Positions 42,771 to 51,653 of a stretch of 60,980 nt of DNA are shown piece by piece. The DNA lies in NCBI GenBank assembly GCA_003553945.1, contig PWEL01000029.1, positions 1 through 60,980 of the forward strand, read 5' to 3'. Source of the DNA: Mollicutes bacterium. Lineage in GTDB: Bacteria; Bacillota_I; Bacilli_A; Izemoplasmatales; Izemoplasmataceae. The notes beneath the pieces are model-generated. The model was not told the DNA's origin and did no database searches. It saw nothing but the letters and a program-made list of their open reading frames with translations. The position numbers were made by a program, and so were the translations under genes. How positions within the stretch are numbered: the stretch's first letter is position 1; the number at the start of each line of letters is the position of its first letter.

Positions 42771-43202
42771 CTATTTGCCCTGCGTCGTTTCAAACAGACT
42801 GAGCAGAAAGCCGCCCGCCGCGAAGGCGACGGCAAGAACGAGACCTGTCTCGCGCGCCCAGTCGAGGTCGGTCGGCACGGTGATGATTCTGACCTCCATG
42901 TATTCCGGCAGAAGCACCAGCAAGACGGCAGCCGCACCGAAACAGATTGTGGCGAAAATGCCCGCCCGTCTGGAAAGGAGAAGGCTTAAAGCCGCGATAA
43001 AAGGGAGGGCGAAAGCGATCAGGGCGATGATATTGAACTCGATCTCGAAGACGGCCTCATCCTCGATCGATGTTCCGAACACCGCCTCGACGCCCGTGAG
43101 TGTCAGATCGAGAAACGGCCAAGTGATGACATCGAGAAAGATCATCGCACTCGAAAGCACGCCCAAAAGTGCCGCAAGCAGTCTGAAAGGACTTTTTTTC
43201 AT
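42771..43202 (-). CDS. Uncharacterised membrane protein (four helices)
   Basis: 143 residues. Starts MKKSPFRLL and has four hydrophobic helices: about 7-30, 50-80, 82-100 and 118-138. An extracellular acidic loop lies between the first two. No family recognised. A run of overlapping TATAAT-like sequences (43220-43235, minus strand) just upstream could be a promoter. It sits between the nuclease-helicase gene and the metallopeptidase gene. Confidence 0.65.
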   Translation of the reverse strand: MKKSPFRLLAALLGVLSSAMIFLDVITWPFLDLTLTGVEAVFGTSIEDEAVFEIEFNIIALIAFALPFIAALSLLLSRRAGIFATICFGAAAVLLVLLPEYMEVRIITVPTDLDWARETGLVLAVAFAAGGFLLSLFETTQGK

Positions 43203-43252
43203 AAGTACCCGCTCCCTATATTATTATATTATATTGATGATTTGAACGTTGG

Positions 43253-45577
43253 CTAGGATTCAAACTGGCTCCAGAACGCATCGAGCGCCGTCTGCAGGTA
43301 GTCGTCCTTATAAAGCATGGTCGGCCGCCAGTGCGAGGGCATGAGGCGCAGGTATTTCTTCGTCGCGTACCGCGTATCGAGGAGGACAGCCACGCCTTTA
43401 TCCTCTTCCCGCCGGATGACACGTCCGGCGGCCTGAATGACTTTGTTCATGCCGGGATAGGGGTAGGTGTAGTCAAAACCATCGAAGCCCTGCGCGTCGA
43501 AATAGGCCTTCTGCAGCTGATTGATCGTCGAGAGCGCCGGCAGGGCCACACCGACGATGAGCACGCCCGAAAGCATGTCGCCGATATAATCGATGCCTTC
43601 GCTGAACGTGCCGCCGAGCACTGAGAAAAGAATCTTTGAATGCTCGCTCTCGCTTTGGAAGCGTTCAAGGAGGTCGCCTCTTTCAAACAGGGACAGGTTC
43701 CTTTCCTGCACGAGAAGGTCATAGCCTTTCGCGTCGAAATGTTCAAGCACCATATGCATGTACTGATAGGAGGGGAAGAAAGCGATATAGTTCCCTTTCT
43801 TGCTCTCAAGCAGCGCATAGATGCTGTCCACGATCCGCATGACGCTTCCAGGTCGGTCGCGGAGCTTCGTCGAGGTCGATACATCAAGCATCACCCCAAA
43901 CCTGGAAGGATCGAAGGGCGAGGGCACCTCGAAATGCGACCCTGCGCCCTTGCTGATGAGATTGGCGAAATATTCAAAGGGCCTCAGCGTCGCGGAAAAA
44001 AGCACCGTGCCGTGTGATACATGATTGATGATGTCGCTGAGCGGAGTGGACGCATCCAGACAGACGATATTGAAGGTCGCCCCGTCGCCCTGTTCTATAG
44101 TGTATCGGAACGCATCGGTAAAATATTCGCTGATACGTCTGAACTCCAGCAGATAGAAGTACGCTTCCCGCACCCGCTTGCGGTTTTTATGCTTTTTGTG
44201 GATATCGAGCCATTGACCGAGCTTCTCCATCGCATCATCGATCGCCTCGAGAAGTCCGGGGTCCAGGTACTGTTCAATGAACAGCGGCTCCTCCCCGATT
44301 GCCTCCAGGCTCTCTTCCATGGTCTTTAGGAGTCTTTTCACGCTCGGCTCTATCGATGACATCCCCTTGAAAGCCTCCAGCATCGTATGTACTTTTGCGT
44401 AGCTCAATGAGGCGGAGTGCATAGAGCGGGAACGCTCGACGAGATTATGTGCTTCATCGACCAACAGCTTCGGGGCATAGTCGCCTTCATCCGTATAGCG
44501 CACAAGCTTCACCCTCGGGTCGAAGAGGTAGTTGTAGTCGCAGATGACGACATCGCAATATCTTGAGATGTCGAGGGCGAACTCGTGCGGACAGATCGTA
44601 TGGTATCGGCCATAATCCATGATGAGCTTGGCGTGGTAGACATCGTCATGTACGAATATATCCTCGAGCGCTTTTCTCACGCGTTCATAATATCCTTTCG
44701 CATAAGGGCATAGCTCCGGATCGCAATCGACTTCGTCCATCAGGCACATGTTCTCCTTTGAATTCAGCGTTATGGCCTTGATTCTGAGTCCATGACGTTT
44801 GAGCTGTTCCATGGTTGAGACAGCGATGGTCTGTCCGTTGTTCTTCGCTGTGAGGTAGAAGATCTTCTCGTTTTCATGCTTCAGTGTCTTGAGAGAAGAA
44901 AAGAGTGCGCCGATGGTCTTCCCTATGCCTGTCGGAGCCGTCGCATAAAGGATATCCTCTCTGATTAACGCCTGATAGACCGCCCCCATGAAATGATACT
45001 GTCCTTCCCGGTATGATTCATGTGGGAAGGTGAGACCTTCAAGGGTCTTCCGCTTTTCAAACTGATGCTCCGTGTAGAGCGTGAGCCATTCCATGTAGGC
45101 ATCCAGCGCTTCATCCACCGTCTCTTTCAGCTCATGGAATGACTGGTTCTTGATCAGCGTCTTATGCTGTTTAGAGGGATGGTGGATATAGGTGAGATGG
45201 ATGCGAATCGAGTCCAGCCCGGTGTCAAGACAATACATATAACCATAGAGCTTGGCCTGCATCATGTGAGCGGGAAATGTATCCTCTTCAATCAGGGTAA
45301 GCGCCGTCTCCGTGGTCTTGATCTCCTCGATGATGTCCTTTTTCTCCCCGAGGACGCCGTCGATACGACCGCTCAACGTGATCTCGTGCATCGCTTTGTG
45401 AAAGGTCGCCTCCACGTACACTTCCCGCCTGTCGGTCTCTGCATACGTGGCCTGTCTCTCGCTATGCAGATGTTGCCCTATGCGCTTCAAGCGGTTGTGC
45501 TTGCTCTGCGACTCCAGGTCCCCTGTCCCGTAGATGAAGGTGACGAGGTCCCTCACAGCAAGACGGTAATGCCCCAT
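43253..45577 (-). CDS. PD-(D/E)XK nuclease fused to XPD/DinG-type Fe-S helicase
   Basis: 774 residues. Residues 1-170 carry a Cas4/RecB-like nuclease pattern: GRIDGVLG (Asp) and EEIKTT (the ExK pair). The helicase starts near residue 190: PTGIGKT (Walker A), the four cysteines of an XPD-type [4Fe-4S] domain (CLMDEVDCDPELCPYAKGYY, with a further Cys at ICPHEF), LLVDEAHN (DEAH box), and the C-terminal VLGGTFSEGIDY and QAAGRVIRREED. Such proteins act in DNA repair, 5'-3' unwinding with trimming. Confidence 0.92.
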   Translation of the reverse strand: MGHYRLAVRDLVTFIYGTGDLESQSKHNRLKRIGQHLHSERQATYAETDRREVYVEATFHKAMHEITLSGRIDGVLGEKKDIIEEIKTTETALTLIEEDTFPAHMMQAKLYGYMYCLDTGLDSIRIHLTYIHHPSKQHKTLIKNQSFHELKETVDEALDAYMEWLTLYTEHQFEKRKTLEGLTFPHESYREGQYHFMGAVYQALIREDILYATAPTGIGKTIGALFSSLKTLKHENEKIFYLTAKNNGQTIAVSTMEQLKRHGLRIKAITLNSKENMCLMDEVDCDPELCPYAKGYYERVRKALEDIFVHDDVYHAKLIMDYGRYHTICPHEFALDISRYCDVVICDYNYLFDPRVKLVRYTDEGDYAPKLLVDEAHNLVERSRSMHSASLSYAKVHTMLEAFKGMSSIEPSVKRLLKTMEESLEAIGEEPLFIEQYLDPGLLEAIDDAMEKLGQWLDIHKKHKNRKRVREAYFYLLEFRRISEYFTDAFRYTIEQGDGATFNIVCLDASTPLSDIINHVSHGTVLFSATLRPFEYFANLISKGAGSHFEVPSPFDPSRFGVMLDVSTSTKLRDRPGSVMRIVDSIYALLESKKGNYIAFFPSYQYMHMVLEHFDAKGYDLLVQERNLSLFERGDLLERFQSESEHSKILFSVLGGTFSEGIDYIGDMLSGVLIVGVALPALSTINQLQKAYFDAQGFDGFDYTYPYPGMNKVIQAAGRVIRREEDKGVAVLLDTRYATKKYLRLMPSHWRPTMLYKDDYLQTALDAFWSQFES

Positions 45578-45634
45578 AAACCATCAATTCCTCTATGTCA
45601 TATTGTAGCGGGGTGCTTCTATATACCGACTGGT

Positions 45635-46240
45635 TCACGCAGTCCTTATCATCCTTGCCCCGCGAACGAGAAGATAGACTGAAACGATGATCGTCCCTGC
45701 CTGGTCGATATAGTAGCTTCCCTGCGACGCTTCAAACAGCCAGACAGACGCCAATGCGACGACGACGCTCACATCGACGAATGTCTTCGCCTGATAGAGC
45801 TTGCGCTGCGTATCCATCACCGCGTGCGCCTTCCTTCTATGAAAAAGCGTATAGCGTATGAAGAACCCGCCGTTGAACAGGATGCCGAGCGTCGCCACGG
45901 CCAGACCCAGGCGGACATCGCCCGTGGGAATCTCCACGATGAAGAGCCCCCGAAGGAACATCCCCAGCAAAAACACACCGCTCAAAATAAGCACACCGCC
46001 GGATACATGATAGATAGTCCGGACCCAGCGCTTCTGGGATGCGTCATCCATTTCACGTTTCAACATCATATAGACCACAAGTGCAAGCACCAAAACGCCG
46101 AGCTCCGCTGTGCGGCGGACAAAATCGGCGAGCTGTGTCACAGCGGTGTTCATGAACAATGCATACCCTGTCACAAAGGGGCCGAATGCACTGAAAAAAA
46201 TTGAAAGAATCAACGTGCGGCGACGTTTATCCTTCTGCAT
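45635..46240 (-). CDS. CDF-like (cation efflux) membrane protein, metal ligands lost
   Basis: ATG 46240, with GGAG 9 nt upstream inside the end of the preceding gene. 201 residues, five to six membrane helices. The helix arrangement and TAVTQLADFVRRTAELGVLVLAL look like the start of cation diffusion facilitators, but the HxxxD/DxxxD zinc residues are not in place and the C-terminal cytoplasmic domain is missing. It may be a degenerate family member. Coupled to the polyprenol kinase-like gene (1 bp gap). Confidence 0.55.
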   Translation of the reverse strand: MQKDKRRRTLILSIFFSAFGPFVTGYALFMNTAVTQLADFVRRTAELGVLVLALVVYMMLKREMDDASQKRWVRTIYHVSGGVLILSGVFLLGMFLRGLFIVEIPTGDVRLGLAVATLGILFNGGFFIRYTLFHRRKAHAVMDTQRKLYQAKTFVDVSVVVALASVWLFEASQGSYYIDQAGTIIVSVYLLVRGARMIRTA

Positions 46241-46241
46241 A

Positions 46242-46967
46242 TCACAACACTCCAAGGGTGATGAAGAGCAGATTCATAAGATAAAGCACAAGCGCTGTGG
46301 ATAAAGGAAGGAAAAGTGTATCCCACCCGTGCTTCGCATACGCCTCGACGAAAGTGGACACCGAGGAGACGACCGCGCCGATCAAGAGCGCGACCCACCA
46401 GGGATATCCATAAAGCCACAGCAACAATGACACGACGATAAAGACACCGACATCCATCGCGATACTTCCGGTCCAGGTCTTCTTTCTATCCGTCCCCGGC
46501 AGTGAAAGACGGCGTCTTCCGAAACGCTTGCCTATAAGCGCCGCAAGCGCGTCGCCGATACCCCAGCTCAACACCGCGACGATGACGATGACATCCGAGC
46601 CATGCGGCAGAACCTCCGCTAAGGCAATCAACGCCGCAAAGGAGAAAAGCGCAAGCAGTCCGGAGCGCTTCATTTCACCACCACGACGGGACCTGTCGAC
46701 GAAAAACCGCTTATAAAACGGCATGCGCTCCAATATCGAAAGCCCGACATAAATCCCCGCCATGAATATAGCGATGACCAGCAGGATCTCCCCTGCCGCA
46801 GCGAACAACTCAATAAATAAAAAAATCGAAAGCGCAAACCCGATATGCTGGGTCTTCCGCACCACCTCCCCGGGCGCCTTCAAGACCGCACGCAAAAAAA
46901 CGGAGAGTCCCAGAAGCACCACGGTGAAATAACCGACCAGCACAGCGATTCCAATCAATAGGCTCAT
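46242..46967 (-). CDS. Polyprenol/phytol kinase-like or CTP-transferase membrane protein
   Basis: 241 residues, seven to eight membrane helices. VVRKTQHIGFAL near residue 35 and WGIGDALAALIGKRFGRRRL (about 135-154) with KTWTGSIAM are the conserved blocks shared by dolichol/phytol kinases and CDP-diacylglycerol synthases; the RK-x-x-H and short length favour the kinase side. It is a second member of the family in this window (the first at 14.5-15.1 kb). Good GAGGCGG site. Confidence 0.8.
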   Translation of the reverse strand: MSLLIGIAVLVGYFTVVLLGLSVFLRAVLKAPGEVVRKTQHIGFALSIFLFIELFAAAGEILLVIAIFMAGIYVGLSILERMPFYKRFFVDRSRRGGEMKRSGLLALFSFAALIALAEVLPHGSDVIVIVAVLSWGIGDALAALIGKRFGRRRLSLPGTDRKKTWTGSIAMDVGVFIVVSLLLWLYGYPWWVALLIGAVVSSVSTFVEAYAKHGWDTLFLPLSTALVLYLMNLLFITLGVL

Positions 46968-46995
46968 AAAGTCCGCCTCTTTTCCTGTTATCTAC

Positions 46996-47004
46996 ATTAT
47001 ATCA
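46996..47004 (-). promoter_or_regulatory. Extended -10 promoter of the prenol-kinase/CDF operon
   Basis: Minus strand TGA-TATAAT (47004-46996), about 29 nt before the ATG at 46967. Confidence 0.6.
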
Positions 47005-47098
47005 AACTTCTCCCAGGATTTTGACTATTTTGAAGACACTTCTCTTTTCACATGATTTCTAGTAGAATGTATCATAGATTGGAAAAAGGTGACGGTCC

Positions 47099-47674
47099 AT
47101 GGAGTATCAGACACTGCTTGAGGCAATAAGGAACTGCAAAGAATGCCGGGAACGCTTCGACCATGAACCGCGTCCCGTCGTCCTCGGCTCTTTGAATGCC
47201 AAGATCATGCACATCTCCCAGGCCCCTTCGAGACACGTGCATGAAACGGGATATCCTTTCAACGACCAATCAGGCGAGACCCTGCGGCATGAATGGTATC
47301 ATATAGACGATGAGGACTTCTATGATGCCGACAACTTCTACATCACATCGATCGGCAAGTGCTTCCCCGGCAAACAAAAAAGCGGTGGTGACAAGAAACC
47401 CCCGAAGATATGCTCGCAGCTCTGGCTGAATAAGGAACTCGACCATGTCGGGAACTCTCTCTATCTCATCGTCGGCAGAGACGCGAGCGACTATTTTTTC
47501 AAGAACGAACCCTTCATCGACATCGTCATGAACGACCAGACCATCAGGGGAAAACCGGCATTCGTGCTGCCGCATCCCTCACCGCTCAACATAAAATGGT
47601 TCAAGGACCATCCGGAATTCTTCAACGACCGTCTGCCGAAAATCCGGGCATACATCCACGCACTGCTATATTGA
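47099..47674 (+). CDS. Uracil-DNA glycosylase superfamily protein (family 4-like)
   Basis: 191 residues. CKECR near the start holds two possible Fe-S cysteines; further ones are in GKCFPG and ICSQLWL, the arrangement of family 4-type glycosylases. VLGSLNAKIMHISQAPSRHVHETGYPF is the motif I region (usual GExPGxxE is here QAPSRHV), and VLPHPSPLNIKW is the end motif (HPS). The changed motif I means the base preference is uncertain. AAAGGTG ribosome site. Confidence 0.75.
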   Translation: MEYQTLLEAIRNCKECRERFDHEPRPVVLGSLNAKIMHISQAPSRHVHETGYPFNDQSGETLRHEWYHIDDEDFYDADNFYITSIGKCFPGKQKSGGDKKPPKICSQLWLNKELDHVGNSLYLIVGRDASDYFFKNEPFIDIVMNDQTIRGKPAFVLPHPSPLNIKWFKDHPEFFNDRLPKIRAYIHALLY

Positions 47675-47745
47675 AGTGGCGGATTTTTTTCTCATCTAAG
47701 CGTATATGATAATATATTAGTAAGGTGAATCTATAGGGGGATTCC

Positions 47746-48750
47746 ATGCACAATCAGAAAGAAGCGGTCAAAACCGCATTCTATGCCTTTTTAGACGATT
47801 ATTTCACGAGACGCGACTTCGAGGCCACCATGCAACATTTCGGAGAGCACATCAGCGGTTTCGGATCGTCAAAGGATGAAAACACTTATTCCTATGAAGC
47901 TTGTTATGAGGCTTTCAATCGGGACCTCACCGAAGCACCGGATCCAATACATTACGACATCCGGTCACTGAAGATCACGAACCCCGTGCACAATGTGGGG
48001 CTTGCTTCATGTGAACTCAATATATCAACCACCATCCGCGAGCAGAGAATCGCCTTCAACAATCTGCGGTACACACTCGTGTTCATCAAAGACGAGGACA
48101 GATGGCGCATTGAGCACAAGCACCTCTCGCTTCCGAGCATGGAGAATGAAGATGACGAACCCTACCCCATCAAGGAACTCGAAGAGAGGAACGAGGCCTT
48201 GAAACGGATGGTTGATGAAAAGACCGAAGAACTCAACCACTCTCTCGAGAGAATATCGGAACTCGCCAACAACGACTTCCTCACCGGCATCTCCAACCGC
48301 CTGAAGATCGACAAGACCCTGAAATCCCTTATCAGAAGAGCGGAGGATGAGGGGAAGACGTTCAGCGTCATCCTGCTTGATATAGATGATTTCAAACAGG
48401 TGAACGACACTTTCGGCCATCTGACCGGCGATAATCTCCTGAAAGCAACCGCAGAACTATTGGATGGACACTGTGATGAGGACAGTATCGTCGGCCGTTG
48501 GGGTGGCGATGAATTCATAATCATCACACCGGGCAAGACTTTAATGGACGCTGCCTCCATGGCCGAATCCATCCAGGACGATTATCGTCGTAAAATCAGG
48601 GAAAAAGGCTATGACCTCACTGTCAGCCTCGGTGTCTGTGAATACCGTAGTGGTGACGATATTGAAAGTATCATCATGCGCGGCGACAAGGCGGTCTATA
48701 AAGCCAAGGAATCCGGGAAGGACCAGCTCAGGATCTGTGAAAAGGCCTAA
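47746..48750 (+). CDS. Diguanylate cyclase with N-terminal NTF2/SnoaL-like domain
   Basis: 334 residues. Residues 1-135 form an NTF2/SnoaL-like cone fold (AFYAFLDDYFTRRDFEATMQHF, then DRWRIEHKHLS). A coiled coil (about 140-170) joins it to the GGDEF domain (175-334): DFLTGISNR, DIDDFKQVNDTFGH, RWGGDEF, so the active-site loop is intact. It should make c-di-GMP in the cytoplasm, with the NTF2-like domain as a possible small-molecule sensor. GGGGG ribosome site. Confidence 0.9.
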   Translation: MHNQKEAVKTAFYAFLDDYFTRRDFEATMQHFGEHISGFGSSKDENTYSYEACYEAFNRDLTEAPDPIHYDIRSLKITNPVHNVGLASCELNISTTIREQRIAFNNLRYTLVFIKDEDRWRIEHKHLSLPSMENEDDEPYPIKELEERNEALKRMVDEKTEELNHSLERISELANNDFLTGISNRLKIDKTLKSLIRRAEDEGKTFSVILLDIDDFKQVNDTFGHLTGDNLLKATAELLDGHCDEDSIVGRWGGDEFIIITPGKTLMDAASMAESIQDDYRRKIREKGYDLTVSLGVCEYRSGDDIESIIMRGDKAVYKAKESGKDQLRICEKA

Positions 48751-48878
48751 AAGAATGTGCTGCATTCTATACGCACACTTTTCCTCAGACAAATGGTAAA
48801 TGAAATTATCGCACAAAAAGCGGCTGCAAGTAATACCATCATAACCGGAAGTTATCACAGCATTGAAGGGAGATAAAC

Positions 48879-49115
48879 ATGAAAGATATTGTACATTTCT
48901 TCGATGAGATGCCGCTTATTCTGAAAATCATTCTAGCGCTTCCCTTCATCGATGGCATCGCCTGGGGAATCTACCGCATCGCCAAAGGCATTGATGAGAA
49001 TAATGCCGTCCTCTTCATCGCCGGCATCATCTGGATTATTTTCGGATTCTTCCTTTTCTGGGTGCTCGACCTTGTCGCAATCATCATAAAGGGCCGCCCG
49101 ACGATACTGGCTTGA
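48879..49115 (+). CDS. Small membrane protein (78 residues)
   Basis: Good GGGAG site 6 nt before ATG. Two hydrophobic helices (about 12-30 and 44-72) with a short polar loop. No signal for a family name. It may be read from the cyclase transcript, 128 bp downstream of it. A terminator at 49203 ends the unit. Confidence 0.7.
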   Translation: MKDIVHFFDEMPLILKIILALPFIDGIAWGIYRIAKGIDENNAVLFIAGIIWIIFGFFLFWVLDLVAIIIKGRPTILA

Positions 49116-49202
49116 AAATGCACCCCTCTATTGTCCTATCGTCGGCGCCTGAAAAATCCTACCGGACTTGAGACACAGACAGCGGTCCGACAATCACCTC
49201 CT

Positions 49203-49226
49203 GCGAGCAGAGTGCTCGCTTTTTTT
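49203..49226 (+). terminator. Terminator GCGAGCA-GAG-TGCTCGC-T7
   Basis: A perfect 7-bp stem with a 3-nt loop and seven T. It lies about 90 bp after the small membrane protein gene. The segment between (49135-49200) is rich in possible pairings (GTCGG with CCGAC, CGGAC with GTCCG) and may be a structured 3' end. Confidence 0.8.
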
Positions 49227-49334
49227 ATGCTATGTCATTCACGGGGTCGTTCTTTTACATCTTCTCTTCATTTTCTTCACCACTACTCACTTTTCTCAAG
49301 CATCGAAACATGGAATATGTAAAAAAAACGTGTG

Positions 49335-49363
49335 CTTGACAATAAGCTGTATATTGCATAAAA
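49335..49363 (+). promoter_or_regulatory. Consensus promoter of the marR-ABC operon
   Basis: TTGACA (49335-49340), 17 bp, TAAAAT (49358-49363). The best match to consensus in the window. Confidence 0.85.
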
Positions 49364-49371
49364 TGTTTTAT
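49356..49371 (+). promoter_or_regulatory. Probable MarR operator overlapping the -10 box
   Basis: CATAAAA-TG-TTTTATG, a perfect 7-bp inverted repeat with a 2-bp centre, covers the -10 box. MarR proteins bind such palindromes; the next gene is a MarR regulator, so autorepression with de-repression by a ligand is likely. Confidence 0.65.
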
Positions 49372-49412
49372 GTTCAATTGTTTTATTTCAAACTTTCGGG
49401 AGGCGGTCGCTC

Positions 49413-49853
49413 GTGCACGAAAAGAGAATCTCCTATCATCTCAAATCGCTCGGAAACATCATGAAGCGCTATTTTGAAAACAAGGGTTCCATTGAATACG
49501 CCAGAAGCATCACGGGGGAGAACGTATTCATCCTCCGCTACCTCGGGGAGCATCAGGATGAACCCATCTATCAAAAAGACATCGAGAGACGCTTCTCCAT
49601 CACACGCTCGACCACATCGAAAGTCATCAGTCTCATGGAGGAAAAAGGCCTGGTGAGGAGGTTAAGTGTCGAGGGCGACAGACGTCTGAAACAGATCGTG
49701 CTCACTGAAGACGCCCAGAAGCTTCATGCAGCCATCCAAAAAGAGATCGACACGTTCGAGAGGCTTATCCGGAAAGGGTTCACACAAGAAGAGATTGACA
49801 TCTTCATCACCTATATCAACCGCGTGAAAGACAACCTCCAGTCCGCGGAGTAG
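49413..49853 (+). CDS. MarR family transcriptional regulator
   Basis: GTG start with GGGAGG 9 nt upstream; 146 residues. The winged helix shows YQKDIERRFSITRSTTSKVISLMEEKGLVRR (helix-turn-helix with recognition helix), followed by the wing VEGDRRLKQIVLTEDA, standard in MarR. 30 bp ahead of two ABC exporter genes in the same direction, so it probably controls their expression in response to a toxic ligand. Confidence 0.92.
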   Translation: MHEKRISYHLKSLGNIMKRYFENKGSIEYARSITGENVFILRYLGEHQDEPIYQKDIERRFSITRSTTSKVISLMEEKGLVRRLSVEGDRRLKQIVLTEDAQKLHAAIQKEIDTFERLIRKGFTQEEIDIFITYINRVKDNLQSAE

Positions 49854-49883
49854 ACAGTATACCGACAGCAAAGGAGTCCGCAT

Positions 49884-51653
49884 ATGCTTAAGACTTTAGC
49901 CCGATCCGTCCGCGAATACAAAAGGGAATCCCTCCTCGCACCCCTCTTCGTCGCGCTCGAAGTCGTCGCGGAGATTTTTCTGCCCTTGATCATGGCCGTC
50001 CTCATCGATGAGATCCTCGCCAGGGACATCACCAACCTTGTGCAGATCAGCCTCGTGCTCGTGCTACTGGCCATGATGGCGCTCTACTTCGGCTATCTCG
50101 GCGGAAAATACAGCGCCATCGCCTCCTCCGGATTCGCCAAGAACATCCGCAAGGATATCTTCTACAATGTTCAGGGGCTCTCTTTCTCCAACTTCGACCG
50201 CTACAGCCACACCGCTCTCGTCACCCGCATGACGACCGACACCACCAATGTACAGAACGCCTACGACCTGCTTGTGCGCGTAGCGCTCCGCGCTCCGCTC
50301 ATGATCATCTTCTCCATCATCATGGCGTTCTCGATCAACGCGCAGCTGAGCCTCATCTTCCTGCTGGCGCTGCCGATGCTTTCACTGGGCATCTTTTTGG
50401 TCTATAAATACGCAATCCCCATCTTCCGCCGCGTCTTCGACAAATACGACAAGCTGAACAAATATGTGCAGGAGAACATCAAGGGCATCCGCGTCGTCAA
50501 GACGTTCGTCCAGGAGGAATACGAGAAGACGCGTTTTAAAGCGCGAAGCGAGGACATACGTGATGATTTCATCAAGGGCGAGCGTCTCGTCGTCATCAAC
50601 CAACCCGCCTTTCAGTTCACGCTCTATGTCGTCATGACGATCGTCGCCATCGCCGGTTCCTATATCATCGTCAACACCTTCGGCGGCTACGACGCCGCCG
50701 GCAATCCCATATGGGGCGACCTCTCCACCGGTCAGCTCTCGAGCCTCATCATCTACGGCATGCAGATGCTGGGGAATCTGATGATGCTGGGCATGATCTT
50801 TGTCATGTTCACCATCTTCTCCGCCTCGGCGCGTCGAATCACCCGCTTTTTGCATGAAGAGAGCGACATCAGGAACCCCGAAGACCCCATCACCCATGTG
50901 CGCAACGGCGCAGTCGCTTTCGACGATGTCTATTTCAAGTACACCGAGGAAGCTGAGAACTGGGTGCTCAAGGATATAAACCTTTCAATCAATCCCGGCG
51001 AGACCATCGGTATCATCGGTGGAACCGGCATGGGTAAATCCAGCCTCATAAGCCTTATAAGCAGGCTCTATGACGTCGACAGGGGCCGCGTCTCTGTCGG
51101 GGGTGTGGATGTGAGGGACTACGACATCGCCACCCTTAGAAACGCAGTCTCCGTTGTCTTGCAGAATAACGTGCTGTTCACCGGCACCATCGCCGACAAC
51201 ATCCGCTGGGGTGACGAGGACGCTCCGCTCGAAGCGGTTGAACGCGTCGCTAGAATCGCTTGTGCTCATGATTTCATCATGTCCTTCCCCGAAGGCTATG
51301 ACAACCCGATCGAGCAAGGCGGCACCAATGTCTCGGGCGGACAGAAACAGCGGCTATGCATCGCCCGGGCGCTCCTCAAGAAACCGAAGATCCTCATCAT
51401 GGACGACTCCACGAACGCCGTCGATACAAAGACCGAACGCTCCATCCGCGAAGGCCTGAGGACCCACCTGCCCGATATGACGAAAATCATCATCTCCCAG
51501 CGCGTCGGTTCCGTCGAGGACGCCGACCAGATCTTCGTCATGGACCAGGGCAGGATCGTCGATAGCGGCACCCACGAGACACTCCTCGAGACAAGCGACA
51601 TCTATCAGGAGACCCACGCCATGCAACAGTTGGGGGATGATGCCGATGAGTAA
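49884..51653 (+). CDS. ABC multidrug exporter half, degenerate nucleotide site (BmrC/TM287-like)
   Basis: 589 residues: six-helix membrane domain, then ATPase. Walker A GGTGMGKSS, signature VSGGQKQRLCIARAL. Walker B reads ILIMDDSTNAVD: the catalytic Glu is Asp. The switch His is Gln (IIISQRVGS). Both changes are the known mark of the non-hydrolysing site in heterodimeric exporters. It overlaps its partner by 8 bp. AAAGGAG site 7 nt before the ATG. Confidence 0.92.
   Translation: MLKTLARSVREYKRESLLAPLFVALEVVAEIFLPLIMAVLIDEILARDITNLVQISLVLVLLAMMALYFGYLGGKYSAIASSGFAKNIRKDIFYNVQGLSFSNFDRYSHTALVTRMTTDTTNVQNAYDLLVRVALRAPLMIIFSIIMAFSINAQLSLIFLLALPMLSLGIFLVYKYAIPIFRRVFDKYDKLNKYVQENIKGIRVVKTFVQEEYEKTRFKARSEDIRDDFIKGERLVVINQPAFQFTLYVVMTIVAIAGSYIIVNTFGGYDAAGNPIWGDLSTGQLSSLIIYGMQMLGNLMMLGMIFVMFTIFSASARRITRFLHEESDIRNPEDPITHVRNGAVAFDDVYFKYTEEAENWVLKDINLSINPGETIGIIGGTGMGKSSLISLISRLYDVDRGRVSVGGVDVRDYDIATLRNAVSVVLQNNVLFTGTIADNIRWGDEDAPLEAVERVARIACAHDFIMSFPEGYDNPIEQGGTNVSGGQKQRLCIARALLKKPKILIMDDSTNAVDTKTERSIREGLRTHLPDMTKIIISQRVGSVEDADQIFVMDQGRIVDSGTHETLLETSDIYQETHAMQQLGDDADE

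Noticed and set aside
48751-48790. AGAATG-TGCTG-CATTCT hairpin after the first cyclase as a terminator
   Set aside because: No T run follows; transcription may continue into the small membrane protein gene.
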